A stretch of 64,000 nucleotides of DNA from an uncultured Tenacibaculum sp. (GTDB lineage Bacteria; Bacteroidota; Bacteroidia; Flavobacteriales; Flavobacteriaceae): positions 434,001-498,000 of the forward strand of contig CANMIL010000001.1 in NCBI GenBank assembly GCA_947497895.1, read 5' to 3'. Position 1 is the first letter of the stretch. The number at the start of each line of letters is the position of its first letter. Made by a program: the position numbers and the translations under genes. Shown here in pieces: positions 7,573-17,094 of the stretch. The notes below the pieces were generated by a model. That model was not told the origin of the DNA. It made no database searches and saw nothing but the letters and a program-made list of their open reading frames with translations.

Positions 7573-7968
7573 TTATTTATTCAACTGCAGTAAATCCCAC
7601 AGATTTCCATATAAATCTCTAAACACAGCAACTGTACCATATTCTGCCTCTTTCGGCTCTCTTACAAACTCAATTCCTTCGGATAGCATTTCGTTGTAAT
7701 CACGCCAAAAATCGTCTGTATTTAAGAAAAGAAAAACTCTACCACCTGCTTGATTTCCAATAAAACTTTCCTGCTCCTCATTAGAAGCTCTCGCCAATAA
7801 AATGGTAGTTCCTGTTGAATTAGGAGGTGCTACTACCACCCATCTTTTATCTTGCTCTGGTATATAGGTATCCTCTATCAATTCAAAATGAAGTTTCTGC
7901 GTGTAAAACTCAATAGCTTCATCATAATCTTTTACAACTAATGCAATATGAACAATTGACTGTTTCAT
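7573..7968 (-). CDS. VOC-fold protein
   Basis: 131 residues, again a VOC fold: VHIALVVKDYDEAIEFYT at the start and GTVAVFRDLYGNLWDLLQ at the end. The final position that is Glu in metal-binding members appears as Asp (LWDLLQ). It is not a close duplicate of its neighbour. First gene of the two-gene leftward operon. Substrate unknown. Confidence 0.85.
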   Translation of the reverse strand: MKQSIVHIALVVKDYDEAIEFYTQKLHFELIEDTYIPEQDKRWVVVAPPNSTGTTILLARASNEEQESFIGNQAGGRVFLFLNTDDFWRDYNEMLSEGIEFVREPKEAEYGTVAVFRDLYGNLWDLLQLNK

Positions 7969-8110
7969 CTATTCAACTTTTAATTAATTTTAGTTTATTT
8001 ATTAATTGATGATACATCTACCCTGGAGTCAACTATCTCGGAGCAAACCCACTAGCCATCCAACGAAGACTTTTTTAAAATTTCTAAAAGTGCTCGCATT
8101 TTAATCTCAC

Positions 8111-8779
8111 TTAGTGAGTAAAATTAGCCGCAACATAAGCATTAGCCTCTTTTAAACTATTGAATATTTTATCTGCCGCTTCTAATTTAAAATGTAAATC
8201 TTTTTCGCTCTGAATTGCGAAACAAGTTAAACCTGCCGCCTTAGCAGCTTTTACTCCATTCTCAGTATCTTCAAAAACAATAACCTCGGAAGATTTGCAA
8301 TTCGATTTTTCTAATGCTTGCAAATAACATTCGGGATTTGGTTTACTATTTTCAACATCATCAAAAGTAACCGTAAAACTAAAATGGTTGTCGAAAGACT
8401 TTTTCTGGAAAAAATTGGCAACACTCCTATATGGACTAGCAGTTACTATTCCTAGTTTAAGCCCTTTATTCTTATAATGATTTATTGATTCTTTGGCGAA
8501 AGGCATAAATATAGGATCGTGAGTTTTCTGATGCTCCACAACCAGTTCTTCTATTCTTTCTGTAAGCTCATCTGGCGTTATTTTTAATTCGAATTTAACT
8601 ACAATTCGTTCAGAATTTACATCGGTTGGAATACCTGCATAATTCGATAAATAATCTGACTCATCTAAATTAACTCCTAGTCCATTTAAAATTTTATTCA
8701 AACATCGATAATGGAAGATCTCCGAATTAACAATGGTTCCATCAAAATCAAAAAAAACAGCTTTCAAGTTCCTTTTCAT
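8111..8779 (-). CDS. HAD-superfamily phosphatase/phosphomutase (beta-phosphoglucomutase-like)
   Basis: 222 residues with all four HAD motifs: FFDFDGTIVNSE (nucleophile Asp11, acid/base Asp13), TASPYRS, KPNPECYLQAL (Lys) and VFEDTENGV. The alpha-helical cap between motifs I and II is the kind seen in beta-phosphoglucomutase and small-sugar phosphatases. The substrate is not readable from sequence. The gene follows the 8828 gene by 48 bp on the same strand and may share its transcript. Confidence 0.9.
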   Translation of the reverse strand: MKRNLKAVFFDFDGTIVNSEIFHYRCLNKILNGLGVNLDESDYLSNYAGIPTDVNSERIVVKFELKITPDELTERIEELVVEHQKTHDPIFMPFAKESINHYKNKGLKLGIVTASPYRSVANFFQKKSFDNHFSFTVTFDDVENSKPNPECYLQALEKSNCKSSEVIVFEDTENGVKAAKAAGLTCFAIQSEKDLHFKLEAADKIFNSLKEANAYVAANFTH

Positions 8780-8827
8780 AAAACTTATTTATTTTATAAT
8801 CACTCTGTATGTATCCAAAACGAATAC

Positions 8828-9421
8828 CTAATCACCCGATCTAACTCTAAGCACATTCTTTGAAGAATATTTTACTTCAAGTTCTTTACGAATAACTGCG
8901 ATTTTAGACTCGAGTTCTTGAATGTCAATTTTACCATTAAGCAATTCTATTTCAAGATCTAACATAGCTATCATCTCTTCAAGAGTTTTTAAGTAATACT
9001 CAACTGTTGCATAACTTGACAACTTCCTTAGATTAATCAAACAATTATAAATGGAACTATGCGAATATTCTGATATATTTCTTGAAACTAGTTCATTCAC
9101 CACAATACCTTCCAATAAATTTGGATACGGAATGGGATTATTTGTTTTCAAATTTGAAATAGACTCCTTTGTATAGTTCACTGTATCTTTTTCAAAAGAC
9201 AACAAAGCTTGATTAAGATTTTCACTATACTCAAACGTATTATTCACAATCCTTTTTGCAGTTTGTAATAACTTGACCGTATCTTCTTTTTCTTTTTTTC
9301 TAACTTCTGAGTTCGTCAACCATATTGCCACTAACACTCCAAATAATGTTGCTACTAATGTTAAAATAAATGATACCCAATCACTTTGAGTAATCTTCGT
9401 TTTTTTTAGTTTAAACTTCAT
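8828..9421 (-). CDS. hypothetical single-pass membrane protein with coiled coil
   Basis: 197 residues. One membrane helix at about 17-37 (SFILTLVATLFGVLVAIWLT) is followed by charged helical sequence (EVRKKEKEDTVKLLQTAKR and later MIAMLDLEIELLNGKIDIQ) that should form coiled coil. The arrangement resembles small flavobacterial DUF6090-type proteins, but I cannot confirm membership. No catalytic motif. The gap to the next upstream gene contains that gene's terminator. Confidence 0.6.
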   Translation of the reverse strand: MKFKLKKTKITQSDWVSFILTLVATLFGVLVAIWLTNSEVRKKEKEDTVKLLQTAKRIVNNTFEYSENLNQALLSFEKDTVNYTKESISNLKTNNPIPYPNLLEGIVVNELVSRNISEYSHSSIYNCLINLRKLSSYATVEYYLKTLEEMIAMLDLEIELLNGKIDIQELESKIAVIRKELEVKYSSKNVLRVRSGD

Positions 9422-9522
9422 CTCTATAAATCTCTACTTATCCTTTTTTAGATAATAATTATGTTAATCCTTCCTTTTTCAAATATACCTGAAACTTATA
9501 TTGTCGATGAGATTTTTAATAA

Positions 9523-9560
9523 AAAAATTCCATGTTGCAAGCCAGTAACATGGAATTTTT
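9523..9560 (-). terminator. terminator of the cystathionine beta-synthase gene
   Basis: AAAAATTCCATGTT and AACATGGAATTTTT form a 14-bp stem with a 10-base loop; a T run follows on the minus strand. It lies 24 bp past the stop codon. Confidence 0.85.
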
Positions 9561-9583
9561 CTATTACCTTATAAGATATTAAC

Positions 9584-10945
9584 TTAAGCCATCGCACTAA
9601 TAATATCATACTTTGTGATAATATGGTATTTACCATTGTCCAAATCGACTAAAACCGCTTGATTATCTTTATTAATAAGCTTCGAAACATTATCTATTGA
9701 AGTATCCTTCTTTACAATTGGATACTCGTTTCTCATAATTACTTTAATTGGTTTTTCAGCTATATTTTTATCTTCTAAATAACTGTGCAACAAAGTACTT
9801 TCATCAACAGATCCAACAAAACCATTACTGTCTTTCACAGGAATTTGAGAAATTTTAAACTCTCTCATTCTTTCAATGGCATGACTTACCAGTTCTTCTG
9901 TTTGAACCGTTACTAAAGGTTTATCAATATGAGAACGTACTAAATCTTCTGCGGTAGTAATTTCTTCTTCTAAAAAACCTCTATCTCGCATCCAATCGTC
10001 ATTAAACATTTTACCTACATACCTACTTCCATGATCATGAAATAAAACTACAACAACATCATCAGGTTTAAATTTATCTTTTAGCTGTAACAAACCTTTA
10101 ATAGCTGCCCCAGCCGAATTCCCAACAAAGATTCCCTCTTCTTTCGCTATTTTTCTAGTATAAACGGCGGCATCTTTATCTGTTACTTTTGTAAAACCAT
10201 CAATTAAACTAAAATCTACATTTTTAGGTAAAATATCTTCTCCAATTCCTTCAGTGATGTACGGATAGATTTCATTTTCATCAAAAATACCTGTTTCATG
10301 ATATTTTTTAAACACCGATCCATAAGTGTCAATTCCCCAAATTTTAATATTTGGATTTTTCTCTTTTAAAAACTTGGCTGTTCCTGAAATGGTTCCTCCT
10401 GTTCCAACTCCAACAACAAAATGGGTGATTTTACCTTCTGTTTGCTCCCAAATTTCAGGCCCTGTTTGCTCGTAGTGAGCGACTGCATTGGAAGGATTGT
10501 CATATTGATTTACGTACCAAGAGTTAGGTGTTTCTTCACCCAACCTTTTTGAAACAGAATAATAAGACCTTGGATCTTCAGGCTCAACGTTTGTAGGACA
10601 AACAATTACTTCCGCTCCTACTGCCCTTAAAATATCCATTTTCTCCTTTGACTGTTTATCTGATATTACGAAAACACATTTATATCCCTTCACAATAGCG
10701 GCTAAAGCAAGTCCCATTCCTGTATTCCCTGAAGTACCTTCGATAATAGTCCCTCCTGGTTTCAATCTTCCATCCGCTTCAGCATCTTCAATCATTTTTA
10801 AAGCCATGCGGTCTTTTACAGAATTCCCTGGGTTAAAAGTTTCAACCTTCGCCAACACCAAAGCATCTATTTCTTTGGTAACAGAATTTAACTTGACCAA
10901 AGGTGTATTACCAATGGTTTCAAGTATATTTTTTGAATAATTCAT
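9584..10945 (-). CDS. cystathionine beta-synthase-type PLP enzyme with CBS domains
   Basis: 453 residues. The N-terminal ~320 residues are the beta-replacing PLP fold shared by cysteine synthase and cystathionine beta-synthase: PLP lysine 44 in NSVKDRMA, TSGNTGMGLA loop, GTGGTISGTA phosphate loop. The C-terminal ~115 residues hold two CBS motifs (VSHAIERMREFKISQIPV and a second ending in YDIISAMA), the regulatory pair that binds adenosyl compounds in other family members. It makes cystathionine from serine and homocysteine, or acts as cysteine synthase; the CBS domains favour the former. Single gene with clear promoter and terminator. Confidence 0.9.
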   Translation of the reverse strand: MNYSKNILETIGNTPLVKLNSVTKEIDALVLAKVETFNPGNSVKDRMALKMIEDAEADGRLKPGGTIIEGTSGNTGMGLALAAIVKGYKCVFVISDKQSKEKMDILRAVGAEVIVCPTNVEPEDPRSYYSVSKRLGEETPNSWYVNQYDNPSNAVAHYEQTGPEIWEQTEGKITHFVVGVGTGGTISGTAKFLKEKNPNIKIWGIDTYGSVFKKYHETGIFDENEIYPYITEGIGEDILPKNVDFSLIDGFTKVTDKDAAVYTRKIAKEEGIFVGNSAGAAIKGLLQLKDKFKPDDVVVVLFHDHGSRYVGKMFNDDWMRDRGFLEEEITTAEDLVRSHIDKPLVTVQTEELVSHAIERMREFKISQIPVKDSNGFVGSVDESTLLHSYLEDKNIAEKPIKVIMRNEYPIVKKDTSIDNVSKLINKDNQAVLVDLDNGKYHIITKYDIISAMA

Positions 10946-10968
10946 TATAAGTTATCAGTTTACACGTA

Positions 10969-10998
10969 CAAATTAACGAAAACTTACGACGAACTCAA
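10969..10998 (-). promoter_or_regulatory. promoter of the cystathionine beta-synthase gene
   Basis: Minus strand: TTG (10998-10996), 19 bp, then TTAATTTG (10976-10969), one mismatch to TAnnTTTG. It sits about 25 bp before the start codon. Confidence 0.6.
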
Positions 10999-11089
10999 GG
11001 GTGATTTTTGGTAATTTCTAGGAAATGGTGTTAAAATTTTCTTTTATTCACGACAAAATGTATCATGAATATAAAATCATTAATAATAG

Positions 11090-12325
11090 TTAAGCGAACT
11101 TAATGGATTTAGAAGGTTTTATTTTGGTTATAATGTAGGATGGTACAATTAACATCAAAAAACATAATACTAAAGTTCCAATATTTAAAAGCAGTATGGA
11201 AAGAAAATCTAAAGAAACTGGAACTGTGGATACATAGTAGTTTTCAGGATCGAGCTTAATAAACTTTCCATATTTTTGAATAGCTAAAAGTGAGATTCCA
11301 ATAATGTCTCCATAGAGCAATCCTTTCAGAATTAAATACGAAGCGTTGTATAAAAACACTTTACGGATACTCCAATTCGGACTTCCCAGAGCTTTTAAAA
11401 CACCTACCATTTGTACTTGTTCTAAGATCAATACAAGTAAAGCTGTAACCATATTAATTCCTGCGACTAAAATCATAATACCAATGATTACCCAAACATT
11501 ATTATCTAAGATATCTAACCAATTGAAAATTAACGGGTAATTCTCAGCAATGGTGGCACTATTCAATGTTACTGGTATTGAGCTGTAGATTTCATCTCCT
11601 TTTAACGCTAAATCATCAAAATCATCTATTAACACCTCAAAGCCTCCAATTTCATTCTCTGTCCATTTATTTAAACGTTGAACTTCTCGGATATCACCAA
11701 TCAACATGGTTTTATCAAATTGCTCAAAACCTGTATTATATATTCCGACAATAATTGGTTTTCGCTGAGCAAATTTGTTTTTGTGTTTTTCCGCATTAAA
11801 TACAATTTGGATAGTATCCTGCAGTTTTAAATGCAAACGATTTGCTATCGATTGAGAAATCAAAATTTCTTTATTTCTTTTAAGAGAAAAATCAGGTAAC
11901 CTTCCTTCTCTTAGGTATTCTTTGAAAAACGTAAAATCGTAATCACTCGAAACTCCTTTAAAAATAACACCTTCAAAATCGGTTTCAGTTCTAATAACAC
12001 CAAATTTATTTGCAAAAACCTGAACATTTTTGATACCATCAACATTCTCAAATTTCGGATAAAACGGCTGATTCTTTTCTATGGATGCTAATGAAACTTC
12101 AGAATTGTTATTATCGTAATTTACAATTTGAACATGCCCTTTAAACCCAGACATTTTATCTCTAATCTTCTTTTGAAATCCCGAACCAATTGATACCGCA
12201 ATTAACATAACCGTAATTCCCAAAGTAATGGCAATAGTTGCAATTTTTATTATTGGTGACGATATACTATTTTTATACCCTTTGCCAGCAATTATTCTTT
12301 TGGCAATAAATAATTCGAAATTCAA
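11090..12325 (-). CDS. LolC/LolE-like ABC transporter permease (FtsX/MacB superfamily)
   Basis: 411 residues: a helix at about 25-48, a large periplasmic domain (about 50-270), then three helices (about 275-400). This is the layout of lipoprotein-releasing permeases that pull mature lipoproteins from the inner membrane for delivery to the outer membrane. The start codon is TTG at 12325-12323: an in-frame TAA lies two codons upstream, so no longer ATG start exists, and MNFELFIAKR is the usual family N-terminus. No LolD ATPase is adjacent. Its start is 5 bp from that of the divergent NamZ gene. Confidence 0.85.
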   Translation of the reverse strand: MNFELFIAKRIIAGKGYKNSISSPIIKIATIAITLGITVMLIAVSIGSGFQKKIRDKMSGFKGHVQIVNYDNNNSEVSLASIEKNQPFYPKFENVDGIKNVQVFANKFGVIRTETDFEGVIFKGVSSDYDFTFFKEYLREGRLPDFSLKRNKEILISQSIANRLHLKLQDTIQIVFNAEKHKNKFAQRKPIIVGIYNTGFEQFDKTMLIGDIREVQRLNKWTENEIGGFEVLIDDFDDLALKGDEIYSSIPVTLNSATIAENYPLIFNWLDILDNNVWVIIGIMILVAGINMVTALLVLILEQVQMVGVLKALGSPNWSIRKVFLYNASYLILKGLLYGDIIGISLLAIQKYGKFIKLDPENYYVSTVPVSLDFLSILLLNIGTLVLCFLMLIVPSYIITKIKPSKSIKFA

Positions 12326-12330
12326 AAGTT

Positions 12331-13602
12331 ATGATTTTAAAGTACTCCAAAAGTACATATTTATTATTGTTTTTTTCCATCTGTTTTAAACTTGTTTCTT
12401 GCGCTCAGCATTCTCAAAAAAAAGTTCAGCCAGAGAAAAAAATAGCCAAAATATTAAAGACTGGTGCGAATAGAACCGAATTGTATCTTGATTTACTTAA
12501 GAACAAGAACGTTGCTATTGTAGCAAATCAAACATCGGTTATTGAAACATTGCAACGAAAGGAAGTTTCTCCGAATGTTATGGGATCAGAAATGATTCAT
12601 CAGCATTTAGTTGATTATTTACATTCAAATAAAAACATAACAGTTCAACGAGTTTTTGCTCCTGAACACGGTTTTAGAGGAAAAGCAGATGCAGGAGAAA
12701 CAGTTAAGGATGGAATTGATACCAAAACGGGACTTTCAATAATCTCGTTATACGGTAAAAACAAAAAGCCTTATCCTGAACAGCTAAAAGATGTAGATAT
12801 TGTTGTTTTTGATATCCAAGATGTAGGGGCTCGATTTTACACATACATTTCTACTTTGCATTATGTGATGGAGGCTTGTGCCGAAGCGAACATTCCCGTT
12901 ATTTTATTAGACCGTCCAAATCCAAACGGGCACTACATCGACGGTCCCGTACTTGAAATGAAACATAAAAGCTTTGTTGGGATGCATCCAGTTCCTATTG
13001 TTTATGGAATGACTATCGGAGAATATGGTAAAATGATTAATGGAGAACATTGGTTAGAAAATGGTATTCAATGCAATTTAACCGTGATTCCATTGGAAAA
13101 CTATACGCATCAAACTAAATATAGTTTACCTATAAAACCTTCTCCAAACTTACCAAATGACGTTTCGATTAACCTATATCCAAGTTTATGTTTCTTTGAA
13201 GGAACCAATGTTTCTGTAGGAAGAGGTACTTCTGAACAGTTTCAAGTAGTTGGTACTCCTTTTTATGATTTAAAGAGATACTCATATCAATTCACACCAG
13301 TACCAAACGAAGGAGCTAAATACCCTAAGCATAAAAATGAAGTGTGTTATGGATATGACTTGAGAAATGTTAAACCCCTAAATAAAATAGACCTTTCTTG
13401 GTTAATCGATTTTTATCAAGGACATCAAAGTGATTCAAAGGAAAAGGAATTCTTCAATACTTTCTTTGTTAAACTGGCGGGGACCGAAAGATTAAAAGAA
13501 CAAATTAAAAAAGGTTTAACATCCGATGAAATAAGAAATTCATGGAAACAAAAGCTTGAAGAATTCCAAGTAAAAAGAGGAAAGTATTTACTTTATAAAT
13601 AA
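12331..13602 (+). CDS. namZ: NamZ-type exo-beta-N-acetylmuramidase (DUF1343) lipoprotein
   Basis: 423 residues. Lipoprotein signal with Cys24 (KLVSC). The remainder is the DUF1343 domain: IVANQTSVI, FAPEHGFRG, DIQDVGARFYTY, LLDRPNPNG, FEGTNVSVGRGT. NamZ releases N-acetylmuramic acid from non-reducing ends of peptidoglycan fragments in cell-wall recycling. All these conserved blocks are present, so activity is likely. Head to head with the LolC-like gene with only 5 bp between start codons, so each promoter must lie in the other's coding sequence. A strong terminator follows at 13631-13658. Confidence 0.88.
   Translation: MILKYSKSTYLLLFFSICFKLVSCAQHSQKKVQPEKKIAKILKTGANRTELYLDLLKNKNVAIVANQTSVIETLQRKEVSPNVMGSEMIHQHLVDYLHSNKNITVQRVFAPEHGFRGKADAGETVKDGIDTKTGLSIISLYGKNKKPYPEQLKDVDIVVFDIQDVGARFYTYISTLHYVMEACAEANIPVILLDRPNPNGHYIDGPVLEMKHKSFVGMHPVPIVYGMTIGEYGKMINGEHWLENGIQCNLTVIPLENYTHQTKYSLPIKPSPNLPNDVSINLYPSLCFFEGTNVSVGRGTSEQFQVVGTPFYDLKRYSYQFTPVPNEGAKYPKHKNEVCYGYDLRNVKPLNKIDLSWLIDFYQGHQSDSKEKEFFNTFFVKLAGTERLKEQIKKGLTSDEIRNSWKQKLEEFQVKRGKYLLYK
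12348..12355 (-). promoter_or_regulatory. -7 box TACTTTTG for the LolC-like gene, inside namZ
   Basis: Perfect TAnnTTTG on the minus strand within codons 6-9 of namZ, 22 bp before the TTG start at 12325. It shows the two divergent genes have overlapping control regions. Confidence 0.5.
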
Positions 13603-13630
13603 AATTTTAAAAGAGTCCATTTTTTAATGT

Positions 13631-13658
13631 AAAAGCCGAAGAATATTCTTCGGCTTTT
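13631..13658. terminator. bidirectional terminator between namZ and the DUF4249 gene
   Basis: AAAAGCCGAAGAAT followed directly by ATTCTTCGGCTTTT: a perfect 14-bp inverted repeat that ends two convergent transcripts. Confidence 0.9.
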
Positions 13659-13681
13659 TAACTACCAAACATGAAAAAAAG

Positions 13682-14542
13682 TTACTGAACGGTGTATACT
13701 GCTTTAGATACTTCAGATACATTAAAGTATCCGTGACAGTAATTATCCTTATTCGTAACATTAACAATATTTCCTTTTAACTTAACTGGAATCGCCTGAA
13801 ATGGACTTCCCCCTTGCCCAGAATTGTATTGATTGATTAAAATATTCATATACACATAGTATTGTTCCGATATACCTTGATGCACTATAGAAACCACATC
13901 ATCCTTTTTTAATTCTTCATTTTCACTCGTATCTGTATCATCTATCTTTTCCCAAGTCTCTTTAATCAAATTCCCATTAATAAATTCATCTTTGGTTAAA
14001 TCGAAAGTTGTAAATAAGTCTCTTTCTGTTTTAAAACCCGTCAGATAATAGTTTTCTTCATCAGGAGCATCTTGATAAAAGAACTTTACTTCCAACACTT
14101 CATCATCCTGGCCTTCCGACTTTGACTGAGAAATATCTTGTATTTCCGGAACCATCATTAGCCTCTCTGCTCCTTCGTATATTTCACCTTTATATGTGAT
14201 TCTAATCAAATAATCGTGGTTGGCATTAGGCTGAAAAGTCGTCGTTTTATAAGAACCATTTTCATCCTGGGTGAAATTATACGTTTCATTAATCGTTGTG
14301 TTTATTATAATTACTGTGGCATCTGTAACTGGTTTTCTTTCATTTACATTGTAGTAAGGAGTTGTAAGGCTCAGTTTTACTTCCTGTTCATTTCCTGTTG
14401 TATTCTTTTCCCATAAAATGTTAGCTTCCACTACCAATCTCTCTTCTCCTTCTGGTAATTCCATATCAATTACTTCTGTACACGAAATTGTCATGATAAC
14501 AGTGATTAATAGGAAAAAGGTTTTCTTATTTATAAATTTCAT
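13682..14542 (-). CDS. DUF4249 lipoprotein, partner of the TonB receptor
   Basis: 286 residues from the ATG at 14542-14540, chosen because it places a proper lipoprotein signal (MKFINKKTFF... ending TISC) at the N-terminus; an ATG 12 codons upstream would spoil it. The mature part is beta-rich with an early Ig-like domain (VVEANILWE). DUF4249 proteins are almost always encoded just downstream of a TonB-dependent receptor and are taken to be surface lipoproteins working with it, by analogy with SusD-type lids. The ligand is unknown. Last gene of a two-gene leftward operon. Confidence 0.87.
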   Translation of the reverse strand: MKFINKKTFFLLITVIMTISCTEVIDMELPEGEERLVVEANILWEKNTTGNEQEVKLSLTTPYYNVNERKPVTDATVIIINTTINETYNFTQDENGSYKTTTFQPNANHDYLIRITYKGEIYEGAERLMMVPEIQDISQSKSEGQDDEVLEVKFFYQDAPDEENYYLTGFKTERDLFTTFDLTKDEFINGNLIKETWEKIDDTDTSENEELKKDDVVSIVHQGISEQYYVYMNILINQYNSGQGGSPFQAIPVKLKGNIVNVTNKDNYCHGYFNVSEVSKAVYTVQ

Positions 14543-14615
14543 TTGTTTCTTTTTATTAGTGTTAAACTCGACATTCATAATTCATTTAATTGAACTCTCA
14601 AAAATCGTGTTAGTA

Positions 14616-16955
14616 TTAAAATTTAAAGTTGTAGGATACAGAAGGTACCAAACCGAAAATAGATGTTTTAGTAGCTTCATTACTTCCAGTTGAAGCATTT
14701 TGACCAAAACTAATATCTTGGGCATTGTTTCTATTGTAAACATTGTAAATACCAAACTTCCATTCACCTCTCCATCTTCTGTTCGGATCAATTCTTGGAG
14801 TATATGTTGCAGAAATATCAAGACGATGATAATCTGGTAAACGACTGCTATTTCTATCACCATAGGCAGCAATTGACATCCCTAAATAATTATATTGACC
14901 ATTAGGTACTGTTAACGGACGTCCTGTTTGATATACCAAGTTTCCTCCAAATGTCCATTTTTCATTCAGTTTATAGGTTCCTGTTAAAGAAAAATCATGT
15001 GGACGATCAAAATTCACATTATACCATTCACCATTGTTAATACCAGGCCCTCCAGCTGCTCCGCCTAGTGTTTGTTGTTCCGATTTAGAAAGTGTATATG
15101 CTAACCATCCTTGAAAGCTTCCTGTGTTTTTTCTTAATAAAAACTCAACTCCACATGATCTCATATGACCATTAAGAATTTCTGTTTCAATATTATTATT
15201 TCCTATCAAATCCGATCCATCGATATAATCAATTCGATTGTCGATAGTTTTATAATAAGCTTCTACTTCTAGTGAGTAATCGTTATCTAAAAAATTTCTA
15301 AAGTATCCAACAGCATATTGATTTGACATTTGCGGTTTCACAAAATTGCCACTAGGCGCCCAAACATCAACTGGGTTAATCGTTGTTGTGTTCGATAATA
15401 AATGTAAATATTGTGCAGTTCTTGCGTAGCTTGCTTTTACAGAAGAACCTTCGTTTAACTCATACGATAAAGCTAATCTTGGTTCAAAATTATAATACGA
15501 TTTCATGGAAGAGGTTTTTCCTATAACTTGTCCTCTTTGATACTTTTCAAGTAACTCATTATAAACAACGGCTAAGCCATCTTTATATACATTTAAATCT
15601 TCGGTATGGAATCGATGAAAACTAGAAAAACGTACTCCATAAGAAATTCTAAATCTATCCGTTAACGTTTGGTTGACATCAAAATACAAAGCGTTTTCTA
15701 AAGCGTTCTTTCGATCTAATTTTAGCGGGTTAATCGGTGATGTATCCGTTAATGGCTTTATCTCTCCTGGATTAAAATCATGAAGAGCACTATTAAATCC
15801 AAAGTTAAATTTAAATCGCTCCGACAAGTAATATTTAAAATCGTACCTAATATTCACATTTTCGATATAGGCCTTCCAATCTAAATCAATTCCATTAAGA
15901 AGTATGCTATAGTCGTAATTACTATAGATGAATGATAAATTAGAGAAAAGTTTATCATTAAAAATATGATTCCATCTTAGGTTCGCGATTGTATTTCCAT
16001 AATCCGTGGCTACGAAATTGGTATTAAAATAATCTCTACCAATGTAAGAAGATAAGTATAATCGGTTGTTTTCATTTAATTCATAATTGGTTTTGAAATT
16101 TACATCATAAAAAGAAGCTTTATTATCACCCGTAACTAATAAATGTGCATAAGATGCTCGCCCAGCTAACAACATCGATCCTTTTTTGTTAAACATAGGT
16201 GTTTCCATCGTTAATTTACTTGACACTATTCCTATTCCACCATTAATGGTAAATCGTTTGCTATTTCCATCTTTTTGACGCACATCGAGTACTGAAGACA
16301 CCCTACCTCCAAACTCAGCTGGAATACTTCCTTTATATAATTTTACATCTTTAATAGCGTCAGAATTGAAAATAGATACAAAACCTAATAAATGCGCTGT
16401 ATTGTAAATTGTGGCCTCATCAAGAAGAACCAAGTTCTGATCAGCTGCTCCTCCCCTTACATTAAAACCACTTGATCCCTCTCCTCCATTAGTAACTCCC
16501 GGTAAGCTTTGAATGGATTTTAAAATATCAGGTTCGCCTAATACGACAGGTATTTTCTCAATCTCCTTAATTTGAAGTTTTGAAACCCCCATTTGCGGTG
16601 ATCTGATATTTACTTTTTTAGATTTCCCTCCATCGATAACCACTTCAGATAATTGTGTAGATTCAGGTTCTGCTTCAAAATTTAATGTAATATTCGCTTC
16701 CCCATTAATTTGTTTATAAATGGTTTTGTAACCAACAAAACTCACTATAATCGTATTTTCGCCTTTAGGTAGTGTAATCGAATAAAAACCGTATTCATTA
16801 GTCATACTACCAATAGTCGTCCCCTCGACGTAAATACTAGCTCCAAAAATATTTTCTCCGTTTTGCTTGTCCTTAACAGTTCCCCTTACTGTTATGTTTT
16901 GTGCAGTAACAAATGCCGGAATTAACAATAAACATATTGCAATAAAATTCTTCAT
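14616..16955 (-). CDS. TonB-dependent outer-membrane receptor
   Basis: 779 residues. Signal peptide (cleavage after VTAQ, residue 19), then a carboxypeptidase-regulatory-like beta-sandwich (about 20-105; TVKDKQNGENIFGASIYVEG), a plug domain (about 115-235; LPGVTNGGEGSSGFNVRGG) and a 22-strand barrel ending in aromatic SYNFKF. It imports an unidentified ligand using TonB energy. It forms an operon with the DUF4249 gene 73 bp downstream. The AraC-type regulator immediately upstream, beyond a terminator, is a likely controller. Confidence 0.93.
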   Translation of the reverse strand: MKNFIAICLLLIPAFVTAQNITVRGTVKDKQNGENIFGASIYVEGTTIGSMTNEYGFYSITLPKGENTIIVSFVGYKTIYKQINGEANITLNFEAEPESTQLSEVVIDGGKSKKVNIRSPQMGVSKLQIKEIEKIPVVLGEPDILKSIQSLPGVTNGGEGSSGFNVRGGAADQNLVLLDEATIYNTAHLLGFVSIFNSDAIKDVKLYKGSIPAEFGGRVSSVLDVRQKDGNSKRFTINGGIGIVSSKLTMETPMFNKKGSMLLAGRASYAHLLVTGDNKASFYDVNFKTNYELNENNRLYLSSYIGRDYFNTNFVATDYGNTIANLRWNHIFNDKLFSNLSFIYSNYDYSILLNGIDLDWKAYIENVNIRYDFKYYLSERFKFNFGFNSALHDFNPGEIKPLTDTSPINPLKLDRKNALENALYFDVNQTLTDRFRISYGVRFSSFHRFHTEDLNVYKDGLAVVYNELLEKYQRGQVIGKTSSMKSYYNFEPRLALSYELNEGSSVKASYARTAQYLHLLSNTTTINPVDVWAPSGNFVKPQMSNQYAVGYFRNFLDNDYSLEVEAYYKTIDNRIDYIDGSDLIGNNNIETEILNGHMRSCGVEFLLRKNTGSFQGWLAYTLSKSEQQTLGGAAGGPGINNGEWYNVNFDRPHDFSLTGTYKLNEKWTFGGNLVYQTGRPLTVPNGQYNYLGMSIAAYGDRNSSRLPDYHRLDISATYTPRIDPNRRWRGEWKFGIYNVYNRNNAQDISFGQNASTGSNEATKTSIFGLVPSVSYNFKF

Positions 16956-16985
16956 TAATTGTACTTTTAAGTTTAATTACTGAGG

Positions 16986-16993
16986 CAAAATTG
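16986..16993 (-). promoter_or_regulatory. probable -7 box of the TonB receptor operon
   Basis: CAATTTTG on the minus strand, one base off TAnnTTTG, 31 bp before the start codon. TTGGG lies further upstream (about 17019-17023). An activator such as the neighbouring AraC-type protein could compensate for the weak spacing. Confidence 0.35.
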
Positions 16994-17037
16994 AAGTGTT
17001 AAAACATTAAAATCGACCCAACCTATCGGCTAGAATG

Positions 17038-17074
17038 AAAAAAAGGTTCGAACTTATCCGTTCGAACCTTTTTT
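17038..17074. terminator. terminator after the AraC-type regulator
   Basis: AAAAAAGGTTCGAAC, loop TTATCC, GTTCGAACCTTTTTT: a 15-bp stem flanked by A and T runs, 21 bp past the regulator stop codon. Confidence 0.92.
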
Positions 17075-17094
17075 AGCTGTTAAAAATCAATTAA

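Noticed and set aside
7969-8110. Short frames in the gap after the HAD gene (for example MRALLEILKKSSLDG)
   Set aside because: 15 codons or fewer, no promoter or terminator, and no relative in the window; recorded only as a possible leftover.
17038-17074. GGTTCGAAC resembles the T-loop of a tRNA
   Set aside because: It is one arm of a 15-bp perfect hairpin with flanking A/T runs; there is no acceptor stem, anticodon arm or CCA context. It is a terminator.
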